A stretch of 64,000 nucleotides of DNA from Chamaecyparis obtusa (lineage: Eukaryota; Streptophyta; Pinopsida; Cupressales; Cupressaceae). Below are positions 9,996 through 22,814 of the stretch, one piece after another (the first letter of the stretch is position 1; the number at the start of each line of letters is the position of its first letter). The notes beneath the pieces are model-generated. The model saw only the letters and a program-made list of their open reading frames with translations, was not told where the DNA came from and did not search any database. The position numbers and the translations under genes were made by a program. The stretch covers positions 188,501 to 252,500 of the forward strand of contig BSBK01009272.1 in the NCBI GenBank assembly GCA_027943335.1, given 5' to 3'.

Positions 9996-12900
9996 CTAAG
10001 ATAGGTGATGGAAGATTTTGCAAACTATCTTCTGTCCCTGTGTCTTAGGCTCAACCTCAGTGGCATCCTCATCCTCCTCCTCCTCCTCCTCATAATTCTC
10101 ATCATCCTTAGATCCCTCACTCTTAGCCTCAGGGTCCTCCACTGGGTTTCTTCGTGCTCTAGCCTCCTCCTGTGCCATTGCTACTGCCTCTGCCTCTCGA
10201 TCCACCTGATCAACCCATTCTAAGTCTTCATCACTGAAGATAGGATCATCAATCTCAGTGTTCCACTCTGCCAGTGGATCAACTTCTAAAATTATAGGAG
10301 ATGTGTCGGTGCCCAAGATCTGTCTATGACGAAGGCAAAGGTGTTAATGCACAAACACAAGATCATCCATCCTTTTCACTGCTAACCTATTGCGCTTCTT
10401 TGAGTGTATATGCTTGAACATACTCCAATTGTGTTCACATCTTGAAGCTCTACATGGTTGGCTCAAGATACGAATTGCAATCTTCTATAAATTTGGCACT
10501 ATATTACCAAACATTTCCCACCAAGCATTTGAAACAAGAAATTTTAAAAATCAATTCTATAACTTTGACTTTAACAATGTAACATGGTAATAGAATTAGA
10601 AATTAGAATTTAGATTTTAGAATCATAGATTTTTACCTAGCATCAGTAGTGTCTGATTTTTCTTGCATAAGTCTCGTGAGAATAAGTCTCCTTGTAAAGT
10701 CCTATACATTTCTATCTCACAGACTACATGTGTTCTAACTAATTCATCCAGTGACATTCTCTCTACAACATCATAGAGCCCACTCCACACCTCATCATCG
10801 ACCTTAAAACCTGGGCTGAATTGGAATGCTGGATTAAAGAAGTGGGTAGCTGCATGTATAGGCCTATGAAGTAGATTTTGCCATTGTCGGTTAATGACAA
10901 CTTATATGGGACCATATTTATCCCGATTCCCTACATAATTTTTTCTAATGGCTTCTTTCACCCTATCCGTTCCCTCATAAATATATCCCATTGCGGGCTA
11001 CTCTCCATAAACAATTCATAGGAGAACAAGAGGCTCTATAAGCTGCAATCATTGTGAAAGTAGAAAGTTAGTAACATTAAGCTTTAAGTTTTACTTTAAA
11101 AAATGAACAACGAACATAAACAAGTGTGAACAAAAATGATGAAATGAGGAGAAAAATGAAAATTACCTCCACAATCTCCTTGACCAGTTGCCAAAATCCA
11201 CTCATAAAAACTCCGATTAGCCATCTCACTCCCTGCATTGGTCTTTGCATATGATGATGCAGTCCACTCCTCACTTACAAACATGCATTTCTACGTGCCC
11301 TTGGACTTAAGCAAAGATTGCAACGTGAGAAAATTTGTTGCAAATCGGGTGACCCCTAGACAAGACAACTCTTTTTTATTTGTGAACTTCCTCATAAGTT
11401 TGAGGACCCAAGTATGATTATATATGAATTTACAAATATTCCTTCCTTGCTTTACACATTTTTATCTAGGTAAGTTTGCCAAGATCCTCCAACACGAGCT
11501 CAATGCAATGAGCAACACAAAGGGTCCAAGACAAGTGGCAGTGCCTCTCCATAATAAGTTTACCTACAATGACATAATTTGCTACATTATCCATGACTAT
11601 TTGCACCACATTCTCCTCACCCACCTTCTTCAACACTTCCTCAATTACCTCACAAAGATACTAAACATTTTTTGTTTTCCCTAATGCATCAATTGATTTG
11701 AAAAACACTGTGGCGCCTGAGGATAAAAAAAAGGAATTTAGTACAATCATAATTTAAAAACTTAATCACTAAATCAATAGTTTGCTACTAGTAAGCACTA
11801 AGTACAAGTTCTACAATTACTTGATAAGGAGACAAGAAAACTAAGCAATGTTCTATTTCTTCTATTGGTCCAACCATTAGTCATGATTGTGCAACCCTTC
11901 CTCCTCCATACCTAACACTGCTCCTCAATTGCAACTTTTACATCAGCCATTTTTCAGGTCAAAATACCTTTTAGCTCATCATTAGGGGCTTTGAACCCCG
12001 GACCACAAACAGTAACTACATCTATAACAATTTGCCACTAAGGAAACCTAAAACGAATTAAATAAACACAAAAATATACTATCAATTTTTACTTTCAACT
12101 TTAAAAATTAATATTACGAATGTGGCATATTCTTGAGTCTTAAAAGCAAGGAAAATAAGACATAGAAATTAAAATAGTATCAAGTACCTTGCTGTACTAA
12201 ATGAAATGTTATTGTAGAGAAACAAATCTCCAAGTGCCATTTTTGCAGCCTCATGCTTCTCCTTATTCCAACCTATGCTCTCAAGTGATGGTTGGGCACT
12301 CAGAGTTGTGCGTGGAACAAAAATGGAATCTAGTGTGGATTTCTTCTTAAGAATCTGAGGTCCAATGGTCACATTTGCACTTGTAGTGCCACTACTAGAT
12401 GGAGGTAATGGAGAACGAAGACTTGAAGAGCTCTCTCCACCTAAGTTTGCCATTTCTTCATGTTGCTTCTTTATTAATTCTTTTTTCTCTTAACGGGCCT
12501 CTAAATGAGCTTGCATTTCACGTATAACCTCTTGGGTTTTTTTTTGGCATGGTTTAGCATCATGCCCTGATATATGTGCAAGATGATATTTCAATCTAGT
12601 AATACCCTATTATATTTAGCATGACAATGCCAACATGTAACTACTCCTTTTTTTGAGCCCAGGATGACATGTTTCCAAGCCTTATCCCTTGCTACGCGAA
12701 TATTGTCTGCATCCAGGTTAAATGGAGGCCTAGATTGTAATGTCCCCTTTTTGGGGTACATTATTTCGTGCCGTGTCGTTAGCCTTTTTATCTTGGTCTG
12801 GAGGGTTAACTAAGGCGTGGCAGTGTTCAAGGAGATAATTGGCCTAGGTGTTTTTAGTTTCAGGCCAATTGGAGTAGTTTCCACATATTTCCAGGGTACT

Positions 12901-13635
12901 TACTATTTATAGTAAGTCGGCAGGGTTCAGAATTCTTGGCTTTTTAGTAGTGGACTTGGAGCGTCTCGCTAAGAGCTTTCCGGCAAGCTATCACACGACG
13001 TCATCTGACCTTGTTTGGTCCTTCGTTTTAATGCCGAAAGATTCCTCACTTTATTTATTATATCACTTTATAACTCAATGGTCATATTTATTTAAAAGTG
13101 ACTTAAAGTGGAAATATAAAGAGACTGAATGGAATATGAAGAGACAAAGTGGGGAAACTGAAGAGTCACAACTGCAGCCATAAGAGGAGGCTTGGAGTCT
13201 CATTGCGTATGCTTCAGTTTATAAATTTTATTTCTCATTGAGAATTCGGGAAGCTTCAGCTTTCAAATCAGAATGCTGAGGACGGAAACCTTTAGGCTTT
13301 CTGGGTGGATTGGACGGAAACCTAGTTCATCTCTGGTGTGGATTCACATCAGAGTTTGCCATTGTTTTACCAGGTTCTTGGTCATCCGATCTTATTGTTA
13401 TTTTCTGTATTTCAGATTGGATATTGTAATGCATGGTTATTGTATTGCTATTGTATAATACAAACCATTTTCTGAGAAGTTTTATAAGATTATATTTGCT
13501 GGTTATTTGAATATATATCTGCTGGTTATCTGCATGTTTCTATTTGTTTCAATCTACTTGAGATATATTTATGAAAAATAAGAGAATGGCTGGTTAGGGT
13601 CATTTCATAGATGAACTACCTTTAGGTTGAGACAT
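9996..13635 (-). pseudogene. hAT-family transposase (DUF659 type), inactivated
   Basis: The probable start is the ATG at 13633-13635; after eight codons the frame is cut by the solo LTR at 12736-13607 and resumes exactly beyond it. Order of parts: BED-type zinc finger (CWHC then YHLAHISGHD, about 12560-12720), a linker with a Ser-rich stretch (12169-12453), a DUF659 RNase-H-like core with a GCTIM-NGWT motif (about 11860-11940) and a NVVQIV-DN motif near 11600, then the hATC dimerisation region (SRCEHNWSMF, KKRNRL, about 10330-10530) and an acidic Glu/Asp tail. Stops and frameshifts break it in several places. It would have cut and reinserted its own TIR-bounded DNA; the copy cannot do so now. 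Confidence 0.8.
12736..13607 (+). mobile_element. Solo LTR in hAT transposase
   Basis: 872 bp, begins TGTAATGTCCCC and ends GGTCATTTCA. Perfect 5-bp target duplication TAGAT at 12731-12735 and 13608-13612. It is highly similar along its whole length to the LTRs of the element at 24546-31115 (the same blocks around TTTATAGTAAGT, GGACTTGGAGCGTCTCG and the terminal GGTCATT). The internal region was presumably lost by LTR-LTR recombination. It interrupts the transposase after codon 8. Confidence 0.92.
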
Positions 13636-14333
13636 TATGCTGCTGTTGCTACTGCAATATATCATAAAAAAAAAAAGCATCTACAATGATGAAAATCAAA
13701 GATTGGGGCTTCTTACTTTTCAAGTTTTTTCATCAACATAAATGTAACAAATCTAAGATTTTAAAGACAAACAAATGTAGACAAAATAGTAATATAAAAT
13801 TTGAACGTAAAAAATTCATAAAACAACACAAAAATGTAACTCATCTGTTCAAAATTGCTCCAAAAATGAAGAAATGCAACTCAAATTTATAGAGGCCACC
13901 TCCAAATGCTTCTTTTAGCTCCTCTCAATGTTTGAATACAAGCTAGAAACTAGCACGAACAATCAGCAATCACTATATGAGAGCCAATCGATTAGATGAT
14001 CTATTTTCTAAAACCCCTATATTGTTCTCCCAAACCTTTTTTCTCTTCTAAGTGTATGCAAATGATGGAATGACCTTTTTAGGTCTTAGAGAAGGTATAT
14101 AACACAAAATGAAAGATTAAAAATAATTACAAATTTTCATTTTTTGCTTTTTAATGAGTGCTGGATGCGGCAGAGTCCAGAGGACGGGACTCGCTGAGTC
14201 GACCAAGTCCTCGGACTCTGCCACTCATGTAGGGCTCAGCCAGGTCTCGGCCAAGTCAGCTTGTTGAGTCAAAAAGACTCTGCAAGCCTGACTCGGCTCA
14301 GGACTCGCAGAGTCCTATATCTATGGGCAGTAC

Positions 14334-15042
14334 ATTTAAGAAGTCTACGGTTATTATTGGTAGTAAGTTTGATTTGGCAGCATCATTGATTGGAGCTACA
14401 TTTTTTTGTTTTGGTGAAAAATAATAAAATTGATGCATGACTGATATAGATGTAGCTATTCTGGGCCGTGTAATTTTGGAGGAGTACAACTTTTGTTTTT
14501 TTGACTGGGCATTTTGTTTTTAATTTTTACCATGACTTTTTGTCCTTATCAGTCGCGTGAAGACAAGGAATTGTAGGCAAAATTTTTGAAGTATTAGATG
14601 GAATGAAAGCTGTCTTTCTTCTTGTGTGGAGTATTCTGGTTCGGATTCACTCTCCTGAGATATTGTTACTGGTAATAGTTATTAATACCATCACTTAATT
14701 TGCAGAGGAGTTGGCACTTTTCTTTGTGTGGAAGCTTTTTTGAACTGAACAGTGTTTGGTGGAGGAGGTTAATGAGTTGATGCAAAGGAAGCCAAGCAGG
14801 TCATAGAGGTGATTCTTTTGACTAAGTCAAGGATGCTTTGATTGTATGAGCTGGTTGTGGACAGTTTTTATTAGCTGCCTGACAGATATTGCACCTTTGA
14901 GATGGTTGTGGACTGTTTTTAGAAGACTGATAAGAATTCTTGTGCTTCAGGCTGCTGTTATTTTATTTTCAGATTGCTGCTATTTGATCTGTCTAATGTA
15001 ATTTCTGAAAAGTTCATTGAGTTTTGCATTTGGGTTGGTGCT
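14334..15042. other. Unassigned sequence between hAT and LTR remnant
   Basis: No recognisable coding sequence. It is the continuation of the sequence into which the hAT element at 9577-14325 inserted. Confidence 0.4.
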
Positions 15043-17307
15043 TGTAATGTCCCTTCCTTAGGCAGTGCAGACTACAGTAGAGGTTGGCCTATAATCGGGG
15101 GTACCCGTAGGTCAGCAGTGTGGTTAGGGGACTCAATCAGGGCTTGTAAAGTTTTCCAATTGAAAGATCCCCTCCAAGATCTGATCTGATTTTTCTGATA
15201 TATTGTTTTCCTTTTGAGTATATTTGCAAGGGTTTTGTTTGAGTTTTCAATGCCAAGTGATTTGTTTGGGTTTTTAACATGGAAACATATGCAAGTTACA
15301 ATGCGTTACTCTAAAATGCAAATATATAAAGGACTGATTTAAAAATTCTGAGTTCTGATATATTTATAGCAGCAATGTAAACCATAGATGTACTATTGGC
15401 AGAGTACTCTCCGAGTTGCAAAAACTAGCCGAGTTTTCTGGCGTGGTGAGTTTTTACGACTTTTACTGGCACCAAAAACTTGCCCAATTTTTGGCAAAAA
15501 CTCGCCGAGTACTTGCTGAGTTTTTGCCAAAGAATTGGCAAGTTTTTGTTAAAAACTCGGTTGTAGTTTTATAACAGCAATTAAGGCAAAAACGGCCCAA
15601 ATTAATTTCATTTCTGATTTCTTCACTTGTATTTTGTTGAGGGGGAAAATAGTCTTCTAAACACTTTTATTCCAAACACTTGCAAACTGATTTCTATTGA
15701 TTTAGAGTGGATTTGAGGCAGTTTTTGAAGAGGATGACATCAATGATTTGGAGAGGGAGCCTATGGAGGAGGGGGGTGGATTTGGTTTCACACTGGATGA
15801 CATTGAGTTGAATGAGTAGTCATTATTAGTGCCAGGAGAAGCTAGAGGTAGAGCTACATCTAGGTTGGAGAACGAGTCACAGACTAAGTCAGACATACTG
15901 AGTGAGGAGGCACACTCATGCCTAGTGCAGACTTCTAGTACTAGACCCTCTAGTTCTACCTCTCCCTTAGGTTTTACTAGAGCTGGGAATAGGAAGACGT
16001 TAATGATGTATTTACTTTTAGTTTTACATAAATTATTTACTATTTTACTTCCAAACATCAGCATTCCTCACGAGAATGTGATTTTGAACCCACTTTGTGT
16101 TTAAATATATCTAGACTAAGCTTGTTTCTTTTGTGTTCTCCTTTATTGACTCATTGGATGCATCTTCTCATTGAATTTTGCAAAAAAATGCATTTCTAAT
16201 TAAATTTAAGCAATTTTTTAAGTTCCTGAGTTTTTGCCGAAAACTGGCCGAGTTTTTCCTGATTTTTTTTTTCAGGCCTTGGCCTTGGCAAGGGATGCAT
16301 ACCAAGAAATCAATGCTCAACCACTTAATGAATTTTATGGATGAAACTGAGGAGTCACATGAATAGGGGCGTCCAGCTTGCTAAGGTGGCACCAAATGCT
16401 TTATTTCTGATAAAAATAATTATTGAAAACAAATAATGGAAGAAACAAGGGAAATGCTAAACCCTATGCTAAACTCAATGAGATGATCGTTGCTAGACAC
16501 CTGATCATCTTCAACTCGCAGTGATTCTTCAGACTTGGTTATCATGGAAATCTCTTTTCCTTCGTCGATGATTGGAGTATGTATGCTCCTGTTTTTGCCA
16601 TGTAATGGTTCGGTGTAGATACTATTTGACTGTGTGATTGTATTTGCTGACTACTGAATATTAATGGTCGAGTAGATTAAATTTCCTGATTATCGCTCTT
16701 GTGTATTGAAATGGATGGCTGAGTGAATAGGAAATATGCTAATTGGGCATATTTCTGGCTGAGTCCTCCTAACTGTGCAAGTTATGAATCACTGACTGTA
16801 TATTGAATCCTGCTGGTGTAGCAAACGTTGATTGACCTTTTTCCTTTGCTTGCTTTGTCGTTCATGAATCCCTGCATTGATGGGAAAGGTAGTGAGTTGT
16901 GACCTCTCCTTGCTTGTGACCTTTCCCTCGGTCGATGTTTGTATGGTAATAAGTATTAATTTAAATATAATCTGTTTAGTATTATTTTATATAAATGGTT
17001 TGTATATAATATATTATATGTTTTATAATATATTTCACTCTCTATATTATCATATAATAATATTTGATATATATATATCTATATATATTATTTATTAATT
17101 ACTACGGTTATTACTTTATTATTGTATTTTTTATACAAAGAATTAACATATTATATTCATTCATTAAGAAATAATATTTTATTATATCAATATATATGAT
17201 ATATTCTTTTATATTATATTACTATAATATATTATAATCTATTATTATTTATTCATTCGTTAATTTATTTATTTATTATTGAATCTTATGCTAGGGAGGG
17301 GACATCA
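15043..17307 (+). mobile_element. Probable LTR remnant with nested hAT scrap
   Basis: Starts TGTAATGTCCCTTCC at 15043; a matching inverted terminus (GGGAGGGGACATCA) ends at 17307. The first 150 bases resemble the start of the LTR at about 22815. The middle (15383-16265) is a hAT fragment. I could not find a convincing 5-bp target duplication, so the outer bounds and the joining of the two halves are inference. The last 430 bases are almost pure A/T with TATA runs. Confidence 0.45.
15383..16265 (+). mobile_element. Deleted hAT copy (C-terminal tail and termini)
   Basis: Begins CATAGATGTACT, like the right end of the hAT at 54816-58329 read inward, followed by many ACTCG/CGAGT words. A reading frame at about 15702-15990 encodes an acidic tail with GGGFGFTLDDI, then a small Arg-Gly patch (GEARGRA). 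It is clearly related to the tail of the transposase at 54935-55192. A further GCCGAGTTTTT block at 16228-16262 marks the other subterminal region. Nearly the entire transposase is missing. The right terminus and TSD were not found. Confidence 0.65.
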
Positions 17308-17719
17308 AAGACTTGCTTTTGCTTTGAGTTTCACCGTGCAATTTCATGTCTTCTCGGTAAGTATGCATTCAATTCTTGACATGTGCTATGCTGGTTTATT
17401 TGTTTCCTTTAAATTATTATGGTCATTTGGACAATTATAGCTTTGTAAATTTAAACTCTCTCGGGAATGTTTTCTTGTGAGACTACCATCTTTAGTTTCT
17501 TATTAGTATTTATTTATGTATTTGATTATGTTGTGTAATTGTTATGCACAATTACTGCTTGAATAATACATGGTTTTGCGTGTTGCTTTAGAAAATTGGT
17601 TTCATTCTTATTTGTACTTTCATCTTTTTTAATCCTGATGATTTTGACATAGAGCACTAAGACATTTCTCTATTGAAATGCATGTTATGACAATACAGAT
17701 TTGGTTTCCTTTTTTGTAG
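17308..17719 (+). other. Intron end upstream of gyrB exon
   Basis: No coding sequence seen. It ends with a T-rich tract and the acceptor TTTTTGTAG at 17711-17719. Confidence 0.6.
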
Positions 17720-17840
17720 GCAGCTATGGCAGCTAAAAAGGCAAGAGAATTGGTAAGGAGAAAAAGTGTTCTAAGTTCAGGTTCCTCTGCACTCCCCGGA
17801 AAACTTGCTGATTGCTCTTCCTCAGATCCCCGTGAAGCTG
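17720..17840 (+). CDS. gyrB: DNA gyrase subunit B, internal exon (transducer end)
   Basis: A 121-base exon encodes 40 residues plus one base. [15 protein letters not shown] is followed by [13 protein letters not shown], which matches the conserved GyrB stretch just before the TOPRIM domain. GyrB is the ATPase subunit of the type IIA topoisomerase gyrase, which supercoils DNA; in plants the nuclear-encoded enzyme works in plastids and mitochondria. The exon begins after a pyrimidine-rich acceptor ending TTTTTGTAG. It ends before GTATTT, leaving a phase-1 G that is completed by AG at 44521 to give Glu, exactly as the family requires before IFIVEGD. The frame is clean, with no stops. The preceding exon (with the QTKTRLGN-type motif) was searched for between 1 and 17700 by eye and not found, so the upstream intron is also long. 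Confidence 0.9.
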
Positions 17841-18784
17841 GTATTTATTCCTTGAGTGACATTTTTGTTTCAACAGAATGCTCTCTGGTCAATTAACTGT
17901 CAAAAGGTGTAGTTTAGGTGTCCTTTTACATTTAAGAATTGACGAGATGCATTTTTCATATGCATGTTGGAAAGGATTTTAATGCTTCAAATGAAAGGAC
18001 ATGAATTAATTGTTCCTCTTCGTTAATGTAAATTTGAAATAAATAATGATTACTAAATGAATCTACTTTAAAGCTATGTTAAGAGGTTTCCCTTCTATTA
18101 CTTGTACCTGCCTGCATGTTTAGGGTGAGGATTCCTCAACTTGTCAGTCATTGATGTTATTGCATTGAGATGCATGCATATAATACTATTGTGCCTTGTG
18201 CCTTGTGAGGACTTAATATATTGATTTATGTGAGGTGACCCTTGCATGTTTTTTTTATGCTTAAATTTAATGATGTTGGAGATATTGGTAAAAGGTGGAT
18301 GAAAGTGATCGTATACTTATGATGTGCGAGATTTGTTTAAATATGGATTAAGTTGATTGGGAATTTTGATGTTTCAAGGAATCAGTATATGTTAAAATTA
18401 AATGATAATATGATTTGAGGCACTTTCACATTCTTAGCTACTAGAGAAAGAAGTGTAAAATCTTGTTATAATGGATGTAGCCCACATGAGTTATTGGAAT
18501 TCAAAATGGAGTACTAAACTAGAAGTTGTGAGCTGTTTGGAGTTATCAGTCAAAGATGCCTTTTTAGTTATAATTTTGTTATAGTTGATTGAGCCGATGT
18601 GATACCCATGTGAACTCATTGGATGAATGGGGTTTTTGCCAGATAGCATGACTTTGGTGTCCATTCTTATGGCTAAACCATTTGGCCTCTTTCCTTGCCT
18701 ATTTATTGTGGGCATGTGGTAGTTGTTTTTTTTTCATTGGTTAAAGGACCATTAGTGTGGTTGATATTGTTTCATGTACATTGA
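17841..18784 (+). other. Original intron sequence 5' of the nested cluster
   Basis: No gene or repeat recognised. It ends at the 5-bp target duplication AGAAT (18785-18789). Confidence 0.5.
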
Positions 18785-18789
18785 AGAAT

Positions 18790-19201
18790 TGTTGGTGCGA
18801 GTAAGATATTTAACCCAACTAGTTCATTTGTGGATCCTATTCACATACTTAAGTTTACTTACATTCTAGTACTTAAGTTTACCTAGGTCCTAGGTGCCTT
18901 TGTAGAATGTGTTAGTTGTCATAAGATCTTATCTACGCCTTACCATTTACTTTTAGTTGCCTAGGTCATTTATTAATTGACACTTTAGTTGTCTTGTAAC
19001 ATAGGATTGAGATACATGTCATAATCTTCTATAATCCTGTCTCAACCTTGTCTTTATAAGCAAGACATCTCATATATTACATATTCAATCATTCAATATT
19101 ACATTGTCAAAGTAAGCCATTCTTGCCATTTTCTCTCGTGGAAGATATTTTGGTTCATAAGCTGATTTTGGGGTGTTGGGAGTTCACCATTAACTTGTAC
19201 A
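18790..19201 (+). repeat. 5' LTR of outer element
   Basis: 412 bp. A TATA-like TTTATAAG lies at 19053-19060 and is conserved in the 3' copy (about 43911). The PBS (TGGTATAAGAGC) starts at 19202. Confidence 0.85.
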
Positions 19202-22200
19202 TGGTATAAGAGCTCCAGTGTTGCAAATTCCTACGTAGATCTAAGGGATATCATTAGGCTTGACGAAGTTGTTGGGTGCAAATTGGGGTTTTAAGGACCT
19301 CACAGTTGAATCCACGACGTCAGAGAATGTACAGTTTGTTTTTTGTTTTGTCAAATTTCATTACATTTTGTTAGCTCTACAAGGCTTTCAAGTAAGGTTA
19401 AAGTAGCTAGATCTAGGAGGTAGCTTAATTTTTGGATCACTTTGGGCCAAATCTGAACTTGCCATTGTGTTTGGAAGGCCCAAAATCCTTAGAATCAATT
19501 GTCAAATCGTCGAATTTTTGAGAGTTTGGTTCAAGGGCATCATAGGCTTATTGTGTTTGTTGCAAAATTCATATGGTTGTATGGAGCCGTACCTAGTTAC
19601 ACCATACAAATTGTATTATCGATAGAAAATTTGGTCCCCCTTAAGGCAAAATTTTATAAGATACTTTTAGACATAATTTCGGCATCAATATTGCGTGTTT
19701 GCGTACAACTATCAAATCAGTTTGCAACTTTGTACTTTTTGCCTTGCCATCCTTGGTGTATAGTTGGTCAGATGGTACAAAAAGTTTTTCTTCACAATTT
19801 TTTTCAAAATGAAAAGTTGTTTTTTGTGGTTGGTTGCGTTGATCGGGTTTTGCGTTTCCCTCGGTTTGATTGTTGACCATTGCTAAGAAAAGGGTTTCTT
19901 TGTTAAGTGATGCGCGTGTGCCACCGCCAGCTCCTTGCCGCCACCACCATCATTAATGATTCCTTCATTTTTTCTCTGGCATTGATGATAGTCATATTGG
20001 TGACTGAAACCTAGCGCCCACGTGCTACTAGTGGACCCTTAAGTGCCAGCATAAGGCCTTGTTTTTGAACTTGCATAACTTTTGGACTGGGAATTGATTT
20101 ATTGGAAATGTGATCTGTGGCGTAACGCCAAAAAGAATCAATGGGCTACTTTACAAGTTCTCGGGTGCTTGTTGTGAAAAGAAATCGCTTGTGGGATGCG
20201 AAACGTGACGCATGGCATACAGGTGGAGGATTGGCTAAACTCCCATCTCTTTGACCTCCAAAGGTCCTGTGGTGCTAGCAAATGACATGTGTGTGTGATT
20301 ATACGAGTTGCAAGGCTGTTGTAAAAAGCGGCTTTTAAAGATATGGGCTCCACTCGGAGGTAACACGTGGCATAATGGTACAAGTTTGGGCTAAGGTCTT
20401 TTCTTTTTGACCTCTAAAACCTCGTGGTGTCGACAAGTGGCCTTCGCCATTGTAAGCAAAGACTGGAGGTAAGAGTTTTCAAGGACAAAAGAAATTGTGC
20501 TCATAGGAGATGACGTGTGTACGCCTTCGCTCTTGCTTTCTCTTTAACAAAAGTGACGTGTGGCGCTTGAGCGCGAACTTGGGGCAAAGCTAAATAGGAA
20601 ACAAAGCAAAATGCACGCCATGCTGCCAAGTGGCCAACATGCGGTATACTCAAGCCGTGTTTGTGTTAAAAGTTGACTGTGTGGGCTCACTAGCGATGAA
20701 CCAGACAATGAACATTTGGCGCTTGAGCATAGCTTTGACAAAGTGAAGAAGAGAACCCAACCCAAAATGCACGCCGCTTTGACAAGTAGCCAATGTGCGT
20801 GAGAAGCTAAAGCTTTCGAGCAAGTCGTTAAGGAATATGTGGGACTTGAAGCCGAAAGCGGAAGAAGCCACGTTGTAGCACCCAAGCTCACCAACGATAA
20901 AAGCAAGTTAGCATCCGGTGGACAAGTGGTTCTTGTGCATGAGTTTTGGATGAAAGGCAAAAGGTGACTAGAGAAATTGTGCGCTGTGTTGCCAAGTGGA
21001 AAACGTGTGGTATGTTAAAGTAAGGTTTATGTCGAAAGATTCACTAGCGAGGAAGCATCTTAGAAGACATGTGGCATTAGTTTTGGGCGAAAACAAGAGG
21101 AATCAGAGCAAAACGCGCATGACGTTGACAAATGGCAAGCGTGCGTGGCTTTTTGAACAAAATCACAAGAAAAAGGAAAAAGCAGCTTTGTCAATGATAA
21201 ATAATGTAAAGCCTCGGGTGATATAAAGGGTTCCGATGGGATAACAAAAGGTTGAATACGACATCTGCTACATTTGAGTTTATGATTTTCATGCTGTCCC
21301 CTGCCTAGTAGTCTTGGTTTTCCTTGAAGAGATTGTCATGCAAGTACACTATAAGAAGGTGAAGAGAGAAAAGACAGGCACGGAGAAATAATAAGTATCT
21401 AATGAATAATTATAGTTGCATTGTAATGAAGCAATTGATTAATTTTTGAGGAAAATAATTAGTTTCCAATTGAAGATTCACACTATTTCATATCCAAATT
21501 TTGTAACCAATGGAAATGTTTCCTTGTGTTTATAAAGGGGAACATTGGGGATTGGATAAAAAAACATTTTATTTTTTAGAAGATAAGAGTAGGGTATAAA
21601 CTAGTGGCAGCAATATTTATATACAATGTACTTAGACTTTGAAGATTAATATAAAGATCGAGTTTCTTTCTCTGTAATTGTGGTGTGGAATTATCTTCTT
21701 ATCAAATTGGTCCTTTGTGATTATTAATTCAAGGAATTAATTGCCATTTTAAAAACTTGTGCAAAGTGATTGTTTTTCCTTCACACTAATTCAAACATTA
21801 AGAAGCATTTACAAAGTGTTGTCCTTATGTTTCTTGTCTGTTTGGCTTTCTGGAAGAGAAATTAAAATCAATTAGACTAGTTGGTGTATTTTTTACTTAA
21901 TCATCTTGCATTGATAGGATTGAATGGTTGATAGTCTACCTAAAGGGTAAAATACTGTTTTTGAAGGTTCTACATGAGGGTTTGAGGAGGGGTGACTCTG
22001 TGCCCAATAAGGATAAGGGACTGGTCTTATTCATAAGATACACAAATTTGAAACATCAATTTTACATTTAGTAGGAGCAGATAGAATACCATAGAGGTAG
22101 AAGAAATAGAATCAAGAGTAAAACGTTAGGAGAAGAGATAGTAAGGAAGAAGTATAAAGGAAGAGTTGAAGTAGTCAAATGATCAGCAAAATAATCATTT

Positions 22201-22814
22201 ATTTCAATGCCACTTTGAAGTAAAAGGAAGATCATGAGTAATCTGCTATAAAAAGATTCAACTTCTAGATATAGTTGGAGAATAGGTCTACCCGCCTAGG
22301 TCCTACAGAGCCTAAAGTGCAGAGGATCTCAATCAAGTTTTGATTGATCCTCTTAGTTGGCCAAGTTAGTTGGAGAGCTTGAAGACAAAGCCTGATATAC
22401 TTTCAGAACTTTCCAATCTGTTGATTTGGGAACCAACAACTTGCTCATGCAACTTGGACTAAGATTTGGGAGACTTTTGGAAATCCACATACTCCTTCGT
22501 AGATGATCCTTCATTAGATTGCCTCATTCCACTTGATGATGATACCTTAGAGGGGTTTGATCTAGTGACTTCTCATGTAGCTCCTACTTCTCCAGTCGTG
22601 ATCACACATTCATCTTTAGTTGATTGTTTGAGAACATCCTGTGCGTCATTGCAACAAGTACCACATTCTCTTCCTAATTGGATTTCCTATTTATTAAACA
22701 TTGCATCTATGTTTGGGGAGTCATACATTTCAGATCCAAAGGACATTTGAGGGGTTATCTCTCTCTCTCTCTCTTTTCATGATAGGCATGGTTCAACTCT
22801 TGTCCTTTAATCTT
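19202..22814 (+). other. Internal region of outer element (5' part)
   Basis: No pol domain seen. Open frames at 19499-19876 and 22466-22750 are short and unrecognised. Between about 20100 and 21225 there is a degenerate tandem repeat whose units share words like CACGTGTGGC/CAAGTGGCC. A short CT repeat lies at about 22759-22774. Confidence 0.5.
20100..21225. repeat. Degenerate tandem repeat with GTGGC/CAAGTGG words
   Basis: Successive blocks repeat a pattern of 'ACGTGTGGC ... GACCTCYAAA ... GTGGTG ... CAAGTGGCC' or 'TGACAAGTAGCCAATGTGCGTG' at roughly 100-180 bp spacing. Units are too diverged to set exact borders by eye. The open frames on the minus strand here (20544-20960) are by-products of the repeat. 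Confidence 0.5.

Larger units (their letters stand above)
9577..14325 (-). mobile_element. hAT transposon with both ends and TSD
   Basis: The left end reads CATAGTTACAAGACTCGG. The right end, read inward, is CATAGATATAGGACTC. Identical 8-bp repeats GGCAGTAC flank it at 9569-9576 and 14326-14333. Subterminal regions are packed with GACTCG/CGAGTC words, likely transposase-binding sites. The transposase lies on the minus strand (13635 to 9996). A solo LTR (12736-13607) is nested inside; without it the element is about 3.9 kb. All landmarks of a complete but inactivated hAT element are present. Confidence 0.88.

Noticed and set aside
16270..16365. Open stretch after a TTTTTTTTTTCAG acceptor-like tract
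   Set aside because: Both possible frames are short and unrecognised, and the spot lies at the edge of a hAT scrap; not enough to call an exon.
15038..17312. Target duplication for the LTR remnant at 15043-17307
   Set aside because: Flanking bases GTGCT and AAGAC do not match; left as an uncertain boundary.
20544..20960. 138-codon minus-strand ORF
   Set aside because: Lies within a degenerate tandem array and shows no domain; composition follows the repeat.
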